Below are positions 29,332 to 31,912 of a stretch of 31,912 nt of DNA, piece by piece. Source of the stretch: a virus; the IMG/VR virus record IMGVR_UViG_3300027976_000125, positions 1 to 31,912 of that record, one strand, 5' to 3'. The notes under the pieces were generated by a model. It had not been told where the DNA came from. It was given only the letters and a program-made list of their open reading frames with translations, and searched no databases. Every line of letters starts with the position of its first letter. The first letter of the stretch is position 1. Both the position numbers and the translations under genes were made by a program.

Positions 29332-31912
29332 TGGCACAAAATAATAACAAAAAAGGTTTGAAAAAATCTATAAATTTGTTGCCTGTTCTTTTTAGAACTG
29401 AAAAAAACAATAAGTTTTTATCTGGAACTATTGATCAACTAATACAAACTCCAGCACTTAAACGCATTGACGGTTGGGTAGGTAGTAAAATAACTCCTAC
29501 TTATAATCCGTTAGCAGATCTTTATATATCTTCTAATTTAAAATCAAAACAAGATTACCAATTAGAACCTGCGTTAGTTGTTACTAATGATGTTTTTAAA
29601 ATTAAAAAAGCAACTTCATACGATGATTTGTTGAATCAATTAGAGTTTGAAGGAGCCAATGTTTCTAACCACAATAGATTATTAACACCTGAGACATACT
29701 CTTACGACCCGCACATTAATTGGGATAAGTTTGTTAATTTTGAAAAATACTATTGGTTACCGACGGGCCCTGCAACTGTAAGTATCTCTGGCGAAACTAA
29801 AGAAATTGTAAGCACTTATAATGTTTATGATTCTGACGACGGCATGTTCTATGTGTTTAATCCAGACGGCTTAACTCCATTACCTCAAATTACATTATAT
29901 CGAGGCGTCACATACAAATTTAATATTAAATCAGCGCATATGTTTTGGGTCAAGTCTGCTAGAATAGCAGGAACTGAAGGAGCATTTAGAGGCGCTCAGA
30001 ATAACGGAATTACAGAAGGTACTGTTACTATTACTGTAGATGAAAGAACACCTAAGACTCTTTACTTTGTTTCTAAAGATAATGTGTTAAATGGCGGCGA
30101 ATTTGTTATTAAGACATTAGATGAAAATTCTGTAATTGAAATAGACAAAGAAATTTTAGGAAAGAAAACATACACTTCTTATTCTGGTGTTGATTTTACT
30201 AACGGGTTAGTTATAAATTTTGTAGGAAATGTATACCCTGAATTTTATAGACAAAAAACTTTCATAGTTGAGGGTGTTGGTAATAGTATTAAACTAGTTG
30301 ATGTTGCAACTCTCGAAACTCCCGAGCAGTTTGCAGAAGTGTACGACGAAAAGTTTGATAATACTTTCTTCGATTCATATGCTTTTGATCAATCTAACAA
30401 CATTGCAGTTACACCGGAATATATTACAATCAATAGAAGCAGTCAGGATTTAAACCCTTGGACTCGTTACAATCGTTGGTTTCATGAAGATGTTATCAAA
30501 ACTTCTTGCGAAGCAAACGGTGTGCCAGTATTACTGCCGTCTGAACAAAAAGCCAAGCGTCCTATTATTGAATTTAATGCTGATTTAAAACTTTACAATT
30601 TTGGCGGCTGGGCTAAAAAGAATGTGCAGTTTATAGATACTACGACTACTGATGTGTTTTCAACCGCCGAAGGCGCATTAGGCTATTATGTCAATGGTGA
30701 AGAACTAGGGCAGGGTGATAGAGTAATCTTTTTAGCAGACACTGACGACTTTGTTAACGGAAAAGTGTACGAAGTTAATTTTGTTCCTATTGCAGGTAAA
30801 CTTAGAATTAGTTTAGAAGAAATTGCTGACTCTGTCCCTGCCATTGACGATTGTGTTGTAGTAACAAAAGGCACTAATTTAAAAGGAACTAATTGGTGGT
30901 ATAATGGAACTACTTGGGTTTTAGGACAACAAAAGACTGTGTTAAATCAACCTCCGTTGTTTGATATATTTGATAGCAACAGAAATTCGTACTCTGATGA
31001 AACAATTTACAAAGGTAAATTTTCAGGAACAAAAATATTTGGATATAGTGTAGGTAACGGTGCAGTTGATACAGTACTAGGTTTTGCATTAAAATATAAA
31101 GACGTTTCTAATCAGGCATATTATTTGTTTGAAAACTATTTCATGAAAGATGAGTTGTTAGTGATTAACGGTTCCGTTAGTTCAACTATAGAAACTTCAG
31201 TTGGGTTTATTAAAGATAACACAAATAGAAATTCTCCTGTTTACAAAACCGTATGGACAGATTCAGTATCTTATAATATTCCTGTAATTCAATATAATGT
31301 AATTGAAGAAGAAATTACTGAAATTGAAATTACATCTATTAAAAATCCTGGTTATCAAGATATGGTAATAGATGTATTTGTTAACAATGTAAAGCAAACT
31401 ATTGATGTTGATTATTCTTTATATGCATCTGGTAGACAATATTTTGTTGCTTTTAATTCACCATTGCAACCTAAAGATAGATTGTATTTAAAAATAATTA
31501 CATCTGCAGAAATAAGTGCTACAGGATTTTACGAAACATCTATTGGATACTCAAACAATCCTTTAAACTTTAATATCAATGGATTTACACTAACTGAATT
31601 GTCAGATCATGTAAAAACTATGATTGATAGGCACCCGGACTTTACTGGTGTATTTCCGGGTAATGGAAATATTAGAGACATTGCTAATTTAACATCTTAC
31701 GGTACTAGATTAATTTCTAATAAAACTCCGGCAGCATTTGCAACATATTTTATTGCAAATGACGAATTTAGTTTAATTAATGCTACTAAAACAATTGCGC
31801 AACATTATTCACAATTTAAATTAGCATTAATTGATCAGATTAACAAATTGCAGGGAACATACTCTCCTGCTCAAGCATTAGATATTGTGTTGCACAATAT
31901 AAATGCAATAAA
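29331..31912 (+). CDS. Large baseplate wedge protein at gp7 position (partial, 860 codons, runs off the right edge)
   Basis: The reading frame opens with ATG in a TAATG overlap with gp6 and stays open to the end of the window. The first residues (MAQNNNKKGLKKSINLLPVLFRTEKNNKFLSG) are followed by a segment PLADLYISSNLKSKQDYQLEPALVV (about 56-80), typical of large baseplate proteins following gp6 in marine T4-like phages. Later parts alternate beta-rich blocks with short repeats of YYV/YEVNF type and SYDPHINWDKFVNFEKYYWLP (about 123-143). In T4 the gene after 6 is 7 (1032 aa, peripheral wedge), so gp7 is the most likely role. The C-terminus and total length are unknown. It is probably translated by coupling from gp6. 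Confidence 0.82.
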   Translation, partial: MAQNNNKKGLKKSINLLPVLFRTEKNNKFLSGTIDQLIQTPALKRIDGWVGSKITPTYNPLADLYISSNLKSKQDYQLEPALVVTNDVFKIKKATSYDDLLNQLEFEGANVSNHNRLLTPETYSYDPHINWDKFVNFEKYYWLPTGPATVSISGETKEIVSTYNVYDSDDGMFYVFNPDGLTPLPQITLYRGVTYKFNIKSAHMFWVKSARIAGTEGAFRGAQNNGITEGTVTITVDERTPKTLYFVSKDNVLNGGEFVIKTLDENSVIEIDKEILGKKTYTSYSGVDFTNGLVINFVGNVYPEFYRQKTFIVEGVGNSIKLVDVATLETPEQFAEVYDEKFDNTFFDSYAFDQSNNIAVTPEYITINRSSQDLNPWTRYNRWFHEDVIKTSCEANGVPVLLPSEQKAKRPIIEFNADLKLYNFGGWAKKNVQFIDTTTTDVFSTAEGALGYYVNGEELGQGDRVIFLADTDDFVNGKVYEVNFVPIAGKLRISLEEIADSVPAIDDCVVVTKGTNLKGTNWWYNGTTWVLGQQKTVLNQPPLFDIFDSNRNSYSDETIYKGKFSGTKIFGYSVGNGAVDTVLGFALKYKDVSNQAYYLFENYFMKDELLVINGSVSSTIETSVGFIKDNTNRNSPVYKTVWTDSVSYNIPVIQYNVIEEEITEIEITSIKNPGYQDMVIDVFVNNVKQTIDVDYSLYASGRQYFVAFNSPLQPKDRLYLKIITSAEISATGFYETSIGYSNNPLNFNINGFTLTELSDHVKTMIDRHPDFTGVFPGNGNIRDIANLTSYGTRLISNKTPAAFATYFIANDEFSLINATKTIAQHYSQFKLALIDQINKLQGTYSPAQALDIVLHNINAI

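Noticed and set aside
1-31912. CRISPR arrays, insertion sequences, integrase or attachment sites
   Set aside because: No spaced short repeats, transposase or integrase motifs, or terminal inverted repeats were seen.

Overview
This window is a contiguous piece of the virion-gene region of a T4-like contractile-tailed phage (myovirus). The head genes run in the T4 order portal gp20, prohead core proteins, protease gp21, scaffold gp22, capsid gp23. The baseplate genes run gp53, large hub-like protein, gp5, gp25, gp6, then a gp7-position protein. Recombination/transcription genes gp55, gp47 and gp46 are also present. The DNA is AT-rich. The structural proteins, such as the fibre-type proteins after gp23, the very long gp6 and the short conserved ORF between portal and core protein, resemble those of marine T4-like phages (cyanophage or pelagiphage/roseophage type). 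No photosynthesis genes, tRNAs or integrase are seen. The host is not determinable; a marine Gram-negative bacterium is the likely guess.

Layout. 1-10,891, minus strand, read right to left: tape-measure-like protein, portal gp20, a 79-aa protein, an acidic core protein, gp21, gp22, gp23, a 137-aa protein and three fibre/adhesin-like proteins. Two intrinsic terminators with UUCG loops follow gp23 and the 137-aa gene. 10,892-10,967 is a divergent control region with two opposing late promoters around a perfect dyad. 10,968-12,058, plus strand: gp26 and a small downstream frame that appears to be joined to it by a programmed -1 frameshift. 12,055-13,722, minus strand: a glycine-rich protein, a roughly 480-base non-coding, hairpin-rich stretch, a GIY-YIG-like protein and a small basic protein. 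13,719-17,758, minus strand: a coiled-coil protein, gp46, gp47 and the late sigma factor gp55, with sigma70-type promoters before gp55 and gp47. 17,862-31,912, plus strand: the baseplate block, running off the right edge inside a gp7-position gene.

Working logic. gp55 and gp47 have host-type promoters (TTGACA with TACAAT or TACACT) and so are probably read before or independently of late genes. gp55 should then direct polymerase to NATAAATA late promoters, which are visible before the tape-measure gene, gp26, the glycine-rich gene, gp25 and gp6.

The most striking element is at 11,819-11,905. Two overlapping slippery heptamers at the end of gp26 are followed at once by a 15-bp perfect stem with a nested 6-bp stem. 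The -1 frame is open into a 72-codon ORF that has only a TTG start. This is the arrangement of the tail-assembly chaperone pairs (lambda G/GT type), and the tape-measure gene lies immediately next door. Also notable are the structured non-coding region at 12,615-13,090 and a gp5 whose murein-cleaving domain sits at the C-terminus, after the needle, with an EF-hand-like loop.
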